From Porphyra umbilicalis (Eukaryota; Rhodophyta; Bangiophyceae; Bangiales; Bangiaceae), in contig KV919182.1 in the NCBI GenBank assembly GCA_002049455.2, positions 1-54,076 of the forward strand: a DNA stretch of 54,076 nucleotides, in the 5' to 3' direction. Every line of letters starts with the position of its first letter. Positions within the stretch are counted from its first letter, which is position 1. Made by a program: the position numbers and the translations under genes. Below the pieces are notes generated by a model. It saw only the letters and a list, made by a program, of their open reading frames with translations. It ran no database searches and was not told where the DNA came from. Below are positions 1 to 10,640 of this stretch, piece by piece.

Positions 1-133
1 TGTGCACTGGGAAAGGAGGCTGTGAACAACAATAGGGGCTAGCGTGCGTCGGTCGCGGTGTATGGAGCGTTAGGTACCACACGAAGAGAAGCCAAAGCCC
101 ACAGCTTGTGGATAAATGACGAGACGAAAACTG

Positions 134-269
134 TACAGCCGTTCTCCAAAAAATCCCGCACTCCAACAGTTGCAAAAGAGTGCCAAATCGGTCTCTACGA
201 CCCCGCAGAGGGCGATTTGGAACTATGTTGCAACAGTTGGAGTGCAGGATTTTTGGGCGAACGGCTGTA
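134..269. mobile_element. Foldback MITE-like element, 57-bp inverted arms
   Basis: Positions 134-190 pair with the reverse complement of 213-269 with about 7 mismatches in 57, leaving a loop of about 22 bases. If the outer TA at each end (134-135 and 268-269) is a target duplication, the element is 136-267 and begins CAGCCGTTC. Long arms, a short loop and a TA duplication resemble Stowaway/Tc1-type MITEs. It has no coding capacity. The superfamily is inferred from the structure alone. Confidence 0.6.
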
Positions 270-1764
270 GTCCCTTGAGTTGAACGGTTTCATCATCCCA
301 GGAAAGAGCATGCCGGCGGGTTGGAGAGGCGGCTGACCGCCTGGACCTGATGTTGAGTCCACCAACAACGTGCTCCACATGTACCTTGCCCTGTTTTTGC
401 ACGTGGTCTTGCTTTATGTTAGTTTCTTCCTTACGCAACGGCATGGCTCATGGAGCCGACAATCGTTATGTTTTTATCTGTTGTGAGAGGCTTGGTGCTC
501 ACGCCGCACGCCCGGCTAGAGTGCGTGCGCGTGTGCTCGTTCTCCCCCGCGGTAGCTAGACGCAGATGAGAAAGGGTAAATGCTCTGTCTTCTTCCCTCG
601 CGCCCGGGGTTAGTCCCCGGTGCGCGTCCTTGTATACTCTCTCAGGCGGCGCCCGCTCCCCATGGCGCTCCGCCTCCCGCCCGCACTTCCCCTGCCCGCG
701 CTACCCGCGCGCCCCGTGTGGGCCCACTCTCCCAGGGGCGGGCAGCGCGCCCGTCCCTGTTTGCATCCCGCGGGGCGCGGTGCCCAGCCATGGGCCCCGC
801 TACCCGCGTGAAGCCGTTCCGCTCCGACACCCACGCCTGTGTGTCTTGGGCAGGCTGCCCGTCCAGCCGCCCCCGCTCGTCCGCGTGGCTGGCCACCCAC
901 GCCATGGCCTGGCATGGGTGTCATCTGCCGTGGGTTGCACTCACGGCGGTGGCGGCGCCGGCGCCCCCACACATTTGGACTAAGCGGGTGCCGTGGGCGC
1001 GGTGCGGGGTGGGCTTAGCATTTGCCCCCCCGGCCCTCACAACATTATCTCGCCAAAAAAACACGCGTTGAGCATCGGCAACGAGACTGCGCATACATGT
1101 ATGGGATGACACGGCAGAGCGGTACAGCAGCAGTCGAACTGGTCCCAACCCCCGTATATGCTAGTACGACTATCCGAGGCCACATCGGCCGAGAACACAA
1201 GCAACTCTGCTAAGACACAACCAAAATGTGCAACAGAAGCGTGACTAGAGTGCCCCCATGCAAGAGTAACAAAAGCGCCGACGTGGTCATGCGCTTCGTG
1301 TCTACACGATTGTCAACCGCCCGATTCAACCACTGTCCGCTGACCCCGGGCGGCTTCCACGGTCACGCCGTCGCCGTCCGACGGCCATCATCGTCCAGCC
1401 TCCGCCTCCTTCGAAGTCGAATGCGTGGGCAGTAAAGACTACCTGGACGCGCGTCAAACTCGGGCGCGTCGCCTGCAGCCGTGCGACTCCGCGCGGCTGC
1501 GCCCTCCGCCGCCGCCCCGCCACCTGAGTCGCCTCCGGCACAGCGTCAGCCACATCCATCCAGGTCTTCACCTCGTTCGCCGCCGGCTATTGTCCTCCTC
1601 CCCAACAAAGCACCTAGGGCTGGGTGTTCCCCACCACCGCACCCACCAATTGCTCAAACCCCCTCCCAACACCCGAGTCACACACCCCTCCACGTGAAAC
1701 CGTGCCCCCCCTCTGGCCCACACACGACCATGCCGCGCCTGCCCCACACCCAGCACCGCAACAC
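270..1764. other. No gene recognised
   Basis: This stretch is GC-rich, especially 600-1000 and 1480-1740. Overlapping open frames occur on both strands but encode Ala/Arg/Pro-rich low-complexity peptides with no recognisable domain. The right part is the 3' flank of the minus-strand kinase gene. No repeat pair or RNA gene was seen. Confidence 0.5.
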
Positions 1765-2664
1765 CTACGGTGCCGTCGCGAACGCCTCGCGCAGGAGGTC
1801 TTTGACCTGGCTTAAGCACGCCATATCATTCTCACGGCTACTCACGGTAGCTCCGTTGCCCCACGTGGGCGTGGTACCCTTAGACAGCGGCATACCTTCC
1901 GGCAGGCACGAGTCAAAGTCGATCAATACCGCCGCGTCGTCGTCCGTCAGCATGATGTTCTGCGGGTTGACGTCGTTGTGGCAGTATCCGAGTCCGTGCA
2001 AGTGACTCAACGCCTGGGAGACGCCGCTTATCACCTTGGCCACGTCCAGGGGCGGCGCCGCAGCTCCACAACGTTGGTCCAGGCGATGGGGCAGGCGCTC
2101 AAATGCAAGACCAGCGATGCGGTCGACTTCCAAAACCACTCCATGATACTTGACGATGTGCGGGTGTGGATGCTTCTTGAGCAGCTCCAGCACCAGCGCC
2201 TCCGACCGCAACCACTCCTTGCATTTCTTGCGGGCGGTCGGGTCGTTGTAGCTTAGGAGGCGGGGGGTTTTCTCCAAGACGGTAGGGTCGCGGCTAGGGG
2301 CGCGAGTGAATAGGTGCTGCTCAAATAGGGGGAACACCTCGCATGGGTCGATCGGGAGTTCTGGACCATCCACTTCGCCCGGCGACAGCGGCGGCGTGGC
2401 TGAGGACCCCTTGACACCTGCCAACGTCTGACGTTGCTCCGCAGCCGCTAGCAGGCTCGGCAGCACGTTCCACCGCAAGGTCTCCCGTGGCGTGGCCATG
2501 CATGGGGTGCTAAAGCGGAGGAAGAAGCGGGGTCGACCACGCGTGCCGTGTGTACGGGGATCCGTCCGGCGCTCGTAGACGATGACACTGTGCAGGAACA
2601 CCGAGATCCCGTCGCGCTCTTCATACTCGTCGGTCCAACGCAGCGGGAGCAAATCTGGCGCCAT
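1765..2664 (-). CDS. Small protein-kinase-like protein with HND/DFD motifs (299 aa)
   Basis: This is probably a cytosolic or nuclear Ser/Thr-type kinase. The ATG at 2662-2664 is the first in frame. Residues about 165-299 hold the kinase signature: a Glu in a helix-C-like segment (WLRSEALVLELL), then HPHIVKYHG, a catalytic loop YCHNDVNPQNI (Asp231 in place of HRD's Asp, with the downstream Asn), and DFDSC (Asp249) in place of DFG. The protein ends soon after an activation-segment-like GTTPTWGNG and an EN-D helix-F-like motif, so the C-lobe is much shorter than in a standard kinase. Short HND/DFD proteins like this are familiar from fungi and some protists. No glycine loop is obvious and the ATP lysine is uncertain. 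The frame is intact, unlike most genes here, so this is probably a functional host gene. Substrate unknown. Confidence 0.72.
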   Translation of the reverse strand: MAPDLLPLRWTDEYEERDGISVFLHSVIVYERRTDPRTHGTRGRPRFFLRFSTPCMATPRETLRWNVLPSLLAAAEQRQTLAGVKGSSATPPLSPGEVDGPELPIDPCEVFPLFEQHLFTRAPSRDPTVLEKTPRLLSYNDPTARKKCKEWLRSEALVLELLKKHPHPHIVKYHGVVLEVDRIAGLAFERLPHRLDQRCGAAAPPLDVAKVISGVSQALSHLHGLGYCHNDVNPQNIMLTDDDAAVLIDFDSCLPEGMPLSKGTTPTWGNGATVSSRENDMACLSQVKDLLREAFATAP

Positions 2665-3215
2665 CCGCAAACAGAGTCAGGATCACGACAACCCTCGTCG
2701 GTAGCGTCACCACGGCAGCAACGGTGGCAGGTCGCCCGCAGCCCGCCACGCAACAGAGAAGCTACGAGCACACGTCCGAGGGAGAAAGACGGCAGCATCG
2801 CTGGCAAGCAGCACGGGGGAGGAGCGAGCTGCACGCCAGCGGACGCCACACATGGTAGGCCCGGCAGGAAATCACATTGAGCATCATGCTCCATGATGGA
2901 TCGGGCCAGAGCGCTGGAAATCAGGATGAGAACAGCCAGTTCTTGTATTTGGTCTGGATGAAGTGAGATCGTCTGCAACGGTACCCCACTACTTTAGCGT
3001 ACTAGCCAGAAGGGTTGTGCAGCACGCCTGGGGCGTGCTAAAATGCGCGCCTGGGGCGTGCAATTTCACGTGTTTTGGGTGTGTCACGCGCCTCACGCCC
3101 CGAAATTTAGGGGCGTGATTGGGGCGTGCCATAGCAATAGTAAGTACTTCCCTTCAATTGCGCTCTAGGGGCATCCCCCCGGCCAACGACTGTTTGTCGG
3201 CGGTGTGTGTGCAAC
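2665..3215. other. Kinase 5' flank and GGGGCGTG-rich spacer
   Basis: This lies upstream of the minus-strand kinase. From about 3020 to 3130 the octamer GGGGCGTG (or its complement) recurs at least five times. CACGCCCC (3094-3101) and GGGGCGTG (3110-3117) form a perfect 8-bp hairpin around an AT-rich loop. It could be a promoter element cluster or the debris of a small repeat. No TATA box is clear. Confidence 0.4.
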
Positions 3216-3218
3216 TAA

Positions 3219-3243
3219 GAGCACACCCAGCAACGTCGGTTGC
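3219..3243 (+). repeat. Left TIR of Harbinger element
   Basis: This 25-bp end starts with GAG directly after the TAA duplication. It differs from the inverted right end only at positions 4 and 6. Confidence 0.75.
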
Positions 3244-3786
3244 GAGCCGCTTTTGCGTATTATTCGTTAAACGTGGCATATTTGCCAGTTATGGGCTGAG
3301 GTATGGGAAAACCGGTCATCCCACCAACGTCACGAACCAGATCTGCGAACCGAGCTACTGGTGGGCCAGATATAAGTTCAACCGGATAAGATGGCGCTGG
3401 TTCGCAGGATGTTCGCATTTTCCCATCGGCCGACCATACCACTGGCGTTTGGGCAGACACTTGTGCATTTCCGAACGTTTTGCGAACCGAATCTGTCTAC
3501 AATTGTGTCTAAACGGGGTCAAACACCCAAATCGGGACGATCGCAGACAAACACACATTGCGTTGACGATCGCACAGGCGTCTCGAGATCTGATATTCAT
3601 GAGCATGCGGTCGCGAGTGGCGCAGGCGGCGCTCATTGTCGGGCCCTGTGGGGGGGGGGCGGGCGGGACACGGCTTTTCCTGGTGGACATCCGCCGCCAC
3701 GCGCGATTCTGGGTCGGCCCCCCCACGGCTGAACGGTTTGATTAGGGGGGGGGGCCGCCTAGAGGCACTGTCGCATGGGTGGGCGC

Positions 3787-6243
3787 GCGGCCGCAATGCG
3801 GTCGTGCAGCGGAATTCTGTGGCGGGGTGGCCCCCAGTTGACGCGCTGCTGGTGCCACCAACCTGCGCTGGGAGCCAATCGGGGGGGGGTTCCGCGCAGC
3901 GCAACATTGTGTGGCCAGCATTTGACTGTCCGCGCGCAGCAACACCCGCGGGAATGGGCCCTGCATGGGGGTTTTCAGGCAGCGCCGCGCAGCCCACATT
4001 ATTGGTCACGCGGCCGCCCGGGTCCTGCCAATTGCGCTTTCTGTGGGGAGGGGGGCGCGGAGCGACAGATCGACGCGGTGCGCCCGCCACCAGCGGCGCG
4101 CCGATCACACCGTCGTCGTCGGGGGGAGCGCGATTGCGGCACCGCCGTCGTCGTCGTCGTCCATCCCGTTTCCCCGTTCTGCCCGTCTCCTTTGCCGGCG
4201 CAGCGGCCGTGAGCGGCCGTGAGCGGCGGTGTTGACGGCCGCCTTTGCGGCCGCTTCTGCGGCCGCTCTAGCTCTCCTGACGTTGGCTGCACTGGTGGAT
4301 AGAGATGGACGCGTCCACTGATGATGGGTTTGGGTCGTCGAGCGATGACGGCCGCGGGCAGTCGGAGGGCTCCGCGGACGAGCTGCTTGCGGCCGTCATC
4401 GGAGCGCGATCTCTGTTCCTGATGCGCCGTCATCGCAGGAATGCGGCGCAGCGAGCGCGCAGACGGCGTTTTGTCGGGTCTGTGGCCGGGCGGCGTGCCA
4501 ACCGGCCACGTGATTTCGACCAGGGTATGCGCGGCATCATGCGGGATTATTTCGGTGTGGATGGGCAGCCGCCTGTGTATGGAGAAGAGACGTTTGAGCG
4601 TCGCTTCCGTGTGCCACGGTCTCTGTTTATCAGCGTTTACGAGGCCTTTTGCGACAGGCCGTGTAGGCGGCAGAGCATCAATGCGACGGGGCGGCCACGA
4701 GCTCATGTTCTGCAAAGGCTGGTGGCCGCTTTCTGTGTGGCCGCGTACGGGGGGTCGTACAATCGCGCGGATGAGTATGTTCGGCTGTCCAATTTAACAA
4801 CTGACGTGGCGACAAAGAAGCTTATTGAGTTTATTGTTGAGGAGGAGAAATCTGTGTACCGACGGCCACCTATCGAGGGGAAGATCTCTGCGCGAAGACC
4901 TGGCAGCCCATATTTTCGCTGACCGCAGGTCCCTTCCGGAGCCGTATGTGTAGTCTTCAACGGTCCTTTTATTTGCCGTCATGGCTTTTTTTCCCTCACA
5001 TATTTGCGCGTCGGCCGCGGCCGCCACGTCGACTTAGGATAGTTAAAACTCATGGGCGGCTTCCACTTCTCTGGAAAGACAGGCGAGGCCACCGCTCTGT
5101 CTGGCGCGGGCGGATGTCGACGAGCGTCGTAGAATATCATGCTTCAATGTAGCTGGTGCATGAGTGAAGGGATCGTGCCGTGCTGGCTTCTCGGACAGAG
5201 TCAGTGAGTCGGACAGAGTCAGAGAGTAGGAAAAAAGAAAACCGGCGAAGGGAAAAAAAAAAAGTGTATTATTGTGGTGCACTAGCCGAACACTCAACGC
5301 GCAGAGAGGACTCCGTCTCGCAAATTAAAAGAGTCACAACTCAAGGCAAGTCACCATCCGCGACATCGCTGCCACTAGTGCTACAGGAAGCGTCCCACTC
5401 GTCGTCGCCCGAAGCGCCAGCGGCCGCATTCTGCGGCCGCGGCGTCACGAAGCGACTTGGACCCGGCACGGAGTCCCCGCCCGCCGTGAAGGGGCATGCT
5501 TGGCCTGCAGCGAGTTCAAGCCGCGCGCCTTCCTCCGCTTGACAGATTCAACACCAGCCGAAGCCGCAGTGCGGCGGGTAACGGCCGCGCTGGCGACCGC
5601 AGCTGGTGATGCGCCCACACGGCGTCGCATGGGAGCCGCCACTGGGAAAAGGTGCAGACGGATGCAATGCGGCCGCACTCGCGGCCGCTCTGGACGCCGG
5701 GGACTCGACCGTACGGCCCGTGGTCGACGCCGACGCGGCCGCTTCGCGGCCGTTCACAGCCGCGACGCCGGGCGTAGCGGGCTGTCCGCCAGACACAGGA
5801 GACGCGGCCGCACCGGCACATGCAGAAGCCGCACATGCAGGCGATGCGGCCACACCTGGAGTTCCATCTGCGGCCGCAGCCGCCGTCGCCTCAGCGGCCA
5901 CAGTAGCGGCCGCAGAGGTGCCCAATATTGACAGCGCCGTCGTTGTCAAGTGGGACGCGAGGCATGACTACGCTGCTTTGGCCTTGCGCAGTCTTGCACT
6001 GGACAGCAGCAGGGTGTGTCCGGCGGGATGCATATGAACAGCGCGTCGGACCAATGAGCATGCGGATCTCTGACTCGAAAATCGGATGTGGCCGCACGAT
6101 TCTGCCGCTCCGCGACGGGCGCTATCGTACATGGCCCCTGCCGGATCTCGGCAGACTCGCAAGCCCGGCCACCCGACCGCCGCAGGCGGCCGCGTGGGAG
6201 CCCGCCCGGCGTCACGGTGACTGGCGGACACCACGCGGCCGCC
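3787..6243. repeat. Cluster of GCGGCCGC octamers inside the Harbinger element
   Basis: About 15 perfect copies of this palindrome are readable between 3787-3794 and 6236-6243, several in close pairs (two near 4245-4260, two near 5420-5440, two near 5670-5690). Near-copies such as GCGGCCGT and GCGGCCAC are interspersed. Such clustering in an untranslated part of a DNA transposon suggests subterminal transposase-binding sites. That function is inferred, not seen. Confidence 0.55.
4305..4922 (+). pseudogene. PIF/Harbinger transposase, N-terminal fragment (205 aa)
   Basis: It starts at ATG 4305. After an acidic leader, residues about 80-185 follow the Harbinger N-terminal pattern: a DYFG segment, ETFERRFRVPRSLF, an ATGRP-(A/L)-LQRLVAAF helix, then ADEYVRLS-TTDVATKKLIEF. 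In the family this helical part precedes a DDE nuclease domain of about 200 residues. Here the frame ends at 4922, a continuation (LREDLAAHIFAD-like) appears in another frame from about 4880, and no DDE motif follows. This indicates a frameshift plus loss of the catalytic half. It sits between matching Harbinger TIRs, which supports the call. Confidence 0.72.
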
Positions 6244-6832
6244 TCACAGGCGCTTCAGAACAGAATGCTCCAGTGCCGATCGAGGCGAAAACGCCACCAG
6301 ATTGCACGCACGCTGTACGTCTGCCGGCTGAACGGACCAATGAGAGACCTGCAAATAACTGCTCTCGGTCGCGAGATGCGACAGCGCCGCGAGATGATGC
6401 GAGATACTGCCAACGTGTCTCCGACACTTGTGCGTTTGACCTCGACGTGTCTACTCGATCGCAAGAACTTGCAGCCATTTGAAGCCTATCGCGCTGCGTG
6501 TCTCACTTGACCGTCTAATTTGCTGACGATTGGGGTCCAGATCAGCGTGATCGCGAAGTCGATCGATGGCCTGTTTGCTTGAAATGTAGCACTGGACTGT
6601 CGGAATGTGGAAATCTCACGGGAAAGCCGCTCGCAGGCTCCAGTTCGCAGGTCGACAACCAAGCAACGTCACCTTCTCCGTTTCCCATACACTGCGATCT
6701 GCCGACAGAAGAAAAAAAGTACTCTCGATCCGAGCGGAGCGGGTTCGCAGAGCCTGCGCATATCGCTGCCGAAACGCTTTTGGCCACTCATAGGCGCACA
6801 CGTTGCGCTCTTAAACAATTCGCAGATCGTTT

Positions 6833-6857
6833 GCAACCGACGTTGCTGGGTATTCTC
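6833..6857 (-). repeat. Right TIR of Harbinger element
   Basis: This is the inverted partner of 3219-3243 (23/25), followed immediately by TAA at 6858-6860. Confidence 0.75.
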
Positions 6858-6860
6858 TAA

Positions 6861-7734
6861 GGCCCAGTCTTGACGACGGGCTCTCAGCGTGCACGCACGC
6901 GTGTGAACAAATGATAGCGCTGCGTTCCAATCACGGCTGCTTCATTTCTATAAATCTGCCTCGAACGGCAGTTCCGCTCACGCAGGACTTACGCTCAAAA
7001 CAGGCTCCTTTTGGGACGATTGTGGTCGGGACGTGAGCGTGTGCGAGATTCTCTGGAATATCTCGCACCCGAACACGCGTGGCGAGGCCATCAGATGATC
7101 CCAGGTCTGTTTTTGGACCCGGGTCGACTGTCAGAAAGTAATGCCCACACGTGACCAACCACGATACGAGGCACCACACAACGGGGGCAGAGATGGACGA
7201 TCGTCACTGATTGGGCGCTTGCGGCCACGGCTCTCGCCTGTTTCACAGCAACCGAGATCGCGTGGCTGGCGTCCATCGATCTCTTTTTTTCACCCGATTT
7301 GCAAACATTTCTGCTGCGCCGTCAAGACCACCCCCACCCCAGCACAACGAAAAACAGGACTTGGACGTCGTATTCGGGTCGATCACGTTCACATGTGCTC
7401 ACCGTCAAGAAAAGGCCTAAGGAAACCACAGCCTTCATGTGGGTAAACGGCGAGAATCGAGAGAAATCGCAGTGTAAGCACATTGCACCGCTCCCGCGCT
7501 ACTCGGTGCGGAGCGGTCCTCTTGTGCTCGCGCACACGGCGTTGGCGCGGCACCAACCGACCCCACCCGAACACGTCAAACAGGGCGCTCAGCCCCCACG
7601 ACCCCCGCACAGGGCAATGGGGCCAGACAAATCGGTCGCAGGAAACAGGCCGCGGGCCAACCCCCACCCCCCTCATCAGAGCAGTGGGCCCACTCAAATC
7701 GGCCCGAAAGAATCCGCCCGCGGGGGGACGCACA
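6861..7734. other. No gene recognised
   Basis: This is spacer between two inverted-repeat elements. Open frames on both strands give no family resemblance. No RNA gene was seen. Confidence 0.45.
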
Positions 7735-9105
7735 GCGCAGTGCACCTCGTTGCTGGATCCACCACGAGCCCGGTTCAGGCTCAAATTGCTCGTTCAGAAC
7801 TTGCACGACCCCTCGTAAACGCCTCTGTGGAGCGTTTTTCTCGTGCAAACCATGTTTTCACTTGCATACTTTTGCAGTCGAGCATTTCCCACCGACTTTT
7901 TGGATGCATCAGAAGCGTCTGTGGAAGCGCCTCCTATGGTGTACAGGGCCATAGCGGCAATGCCCGTATGCAAACGTATGCAGATGCTCAACAAGCGCGT
8001 GCGAGCTCTCCCGTTCTCTCAACGAGGTGTTTCTGCGATTTCTGCACGCTTGCATTAGGACACTCTTGTCGAGGCGCGTGTATTAAGTCGAGCACGGGTG
8101 TCGAGGTGCTGCACGAGTACCGGGTTTTCACACTTAGCTCCCCCTTCTCTGAGAATTGACGGTATTTATTACCAGCCACCGGAGCGGCAACTGTCCCCCC
8201 GTGAACGACGAAAGGGAATGGTCTCGGTATTGTGAACTCATTTCCCACCAAGTTCTGTGACAATTGCCAAAGAACTGTGCATCCCGTGCGGAGAAAGCGG
8301 GTTCCGACGCCCCCCATCCCGCGGGTTGCGGATCCTGCGGCACGATACCCGCGTCGCTCTGCCGAATCTGTGCCGGTTACCCACTGCTGCTGCCATTCTC
8401 CATCTTTGTTTCCGTGCTTCCCCGCCGCCGGCCTGTGCTTGCGTCACTGGCGGCTACGGCAGCGTCGGCTACCTCCCGCTGCGACAGCCACCGCCGCTGC
8501 GGCGACCAAGCCGCCCGTGTGGCGGCTGCACCCCCGCCACCTCCGCCATGGCCCCGCCCCGCGTGGCGGCCGCGCCCCCGCCACCCCCGCCCTGCCCCCC
8601 CCCGCTGGCTCTGGCCCGCCTTGCCACCTGCCCCACCGCCCATCCCGCTGCGATGACCACCGCCGCTGCGGAGACCGAGCCGGCTGCGTGGCGGCCGCAC
8701 CCCCGCCACCTCCACCAACGCGCTCCCCCCCCCCCCCCCCTGCTGGCACTGCCCCGCCCCGCCACGTGCTCCACCGGCCCTTCCGCTGGCTGACCTCCCC
8801 GATGTCCTCCATCGTCGCCCCACCGTACCAGCACTACGTATTTCTTGCCCTTCTCGGCACAGATCCGGTACTGAGCACCGCACCCGTTTAGTGCATCAAA
8901 TTGCACTTGTAAGAACTTGAGCGGACTTCATAGAGCTCTTAATCACGCCCTAATCTCGTCGCCAGCACGCCACAACGAGTTTTTTGGACGGGATTCGAGC
9001 AAACACTCCCAGCGTGCGAGCAGGAGCCCGTTTTCAACGAGCGTTTAGGAGCAATTTGAGCCAGAACCGGGCTCGTGGTGGATCCAGCAACGAGGTGCAC
9101 TGCGC
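7735..9105. mobile_element. 1.37-kb element bounded by 57-bp inverted repeats
   Basis: Positions 7735-7791 and the reverse complement of 9049-9105 match at 56 of 57. The ends read GCGCAGTGCACC. If the true ends are CAGTG..., they resemble hAT-type termini, but no 8-bp duplication is visible. The interior carries a C-rich tandem duplication (8475-8815) and no recognisable transposase, so it would be a non-autonomous element. Confidence 0.5.
8475..8815. repeat. C-rich tandem duplication, period about 169 bp
   Basis: A block beginning CCCGCTGCGA at 8475 recurs at 8644 with the same order of GCCGCTGCGG, GTGGCGGC and CCCCCGCCACCTCC motifs. Short C runs are embedded. Translations in every frame are Pro/Arg/Ala or Gly/Arg rich, so the open frames here are composition artefacts. 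Confidence 0.5.
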
Positions 9106-9589
9106 AGGAGTCAACACGACACACGGCGGTCATCAGCCGCGCCGTTTGGCCAATCAAAACAATGCAAACAGTCACATGACGGTCACCAGTCGTTCCAAGT
9201 GTCCAATCAGAGTGCTGCAACCAGCGGCGGCTCCAGCCCCTCGACAGCCAACCGGGGAGCAATCGTGCAGCTCCATGATGTAAGCATGATGAAAGGCCGA
9301 CATAGTCCGACCGGTGTAAGCACGGCTCGAAGAGCCCGCCTTCCGCGCCCTTTAGCCGGGACGCGAGGATGTCATCCACCGTGAAGTCGTCAGACTATTC
9401 ACAATTTAGGATTGCTGCGCAGATTCCTTAAGGCTAGTGCACGATCCTGAAGGCCCGTTGACTAATCAGATCCCGCTATTGCAGCCCGTGATGGGCGTCT
9501 GGCCAAGTGGGGCCACCTTGCGGCATATTAGTGGCCCCCCAGCAACCACCAGGCGGTAGCGTCAACACCAGCCTGTTGACGTCCAGATC
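9106..9589. other. No gene recognised
   Basis: Unique-looking spacer between the 57-bp inverted repeat and the GCC-rich repeat. No feature was supported. Confidence 0.4.
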
Positions 9590-9624
9590 GTGACCCCTGC
9601 CCCTGCGCATGGCTCGTCGGCGGT

Positions 9625-10110
9625 CGCCGATACCGCCGCCGCCGGCCGCCTCTACCGCCGCCGCCGGCCGCCGCTACCGCCGCCGCCGACCGCCGCTACC
9701 GCCACCGCCGTCGGCGGCGGCGGCCGCCGGCACCGCCCCCGGCGTCCGCCGTTACCGCCACCGCCGTCCGCGGCCGCAGTAACCACCGCCGCCCCCGGCG
9801 GCCCCCGCCGCCGTCACCGCCCCCGGCGGCCACCGCCACCGCCATCGCCCCCGACGTGCGGCGCCGTTGCCGCCCCCGGAAGCTGCCGCTGCCGCCGCAG
9901 CTCCCAGCGGATGCCCGTCCGGCCACCGCCCCCGGCGGCCGCCGGTTTCGGTGCCGCCTTCGGCGGTCGTCGCCTTCGGTACCGCCCCCGGCGGCCGCCG
10001 CTACCGCCACCGTCACTGGCAGTCGCGGCTGTCGCTGCCGTCCCTGGCGGCTGCCGCTGTCGCTACCGCCGCTGGCGGCTGCCACTGTCGCTGCCGCCCC
10101 TATTGTGGCT
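9625..10110. repeat. Degenerate CCG/CCGCC-rich repeat
   Basis: About 0.5 kb is built from variants of CCGCCGCTACCGCCACCG and ACCGCCCCCGGCGGCCGCCG. It is open in several frames and encodes only Pro/Arg/Ala or Gly/Arg runs. It reads as an expanded GC-rich microsatellite or minisatellite, not a gene. Confidence 0.6.
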
Positions 10111-10640
10111 CCCAGTCACCGCAGCTCGCCGTCAGCGCCGCTCTCGCGGCAACTGACCCCACCCCTGTGTGTCTTTCGCAATTCCTGCGGCCCCCTGGCT
10201 CACGTATTCGGGGGCGGCTGTGGTGCAGAACACGGCTGTCTTAGGGTGTAACATCTCTTAGAGGAATTGTGCCGTTTTGTGCGAGTCCCGGGCGACTGCT
10301 ATGGAGCTGATACAGTCTCAGTGGTGCTCCATTCGTAAATAATCATCTTATAGCTGCGCGCTTGACAGCTAGACTGCTATGTGGCTCTCCGTCGCGGGTA
10401 GAGCCGAACGGTCAATGACTGTACAGTTGTGGCATGGGACGGCGGCATTCTATGAACGCATCCGTTTGGAGGGTCTGTAAAAGCTTCAGGAGTGACACAG
10501 AATGCTTGGGTGGCCTGAGACCTCTGCAGGTAGCGCGCACACACTGCTTGGCAGGTCTGGGTACGCCACTTCACAGAGGTTGTCCCCTGAACTTGATGCG
10601 GCTCTATTGCACACCTCTTTTCGGCTCTACTGAGGGGCTA

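Larger units (their letters stand above)
3219..6857. mobile_element. PIF/Harbinger DNA transposon, 3.64 kb, TAA target duplication
   Basis: The ends are 25-bp terminal inverted repeats (3219-3243 and 6833-6857) matching at 23 of 25 positions, with core ACCCAGCAACGTCGGTTGC. Both are flanked by the trinucleotide TAA (3216-3218 and 6858-6860), the TWA-type duplication typical of PIF/Harbinger. Inside is a Harbinger-like transposase N-terminal half (4305-4922). Downstream and upstream of it lie about 15 copies of GCGGCCGC. No Myb/SANT partner gene, usual in this superfamily, could be recognised. The DDE half of the transposase is missing or unreadable, so the copy is presumably non-autonomous. 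Confidence 0.75.

Noticed and set aside
580..1071. 163-codon open frame and several overlapping frames on both strands
   Set aside because: Ala/Pro/Arg-rich composition, open on both strands because of high GC, no domain.
8232..8891. Proline-rich 219-codon protein
   Set aside because: Coincides with a C-rich tandem duplication; all frames and both strands are open there.
9590..10156. 188-codon Pro/Arg-rich protein
   Set aside because: Translation of a CCG-type repeat.
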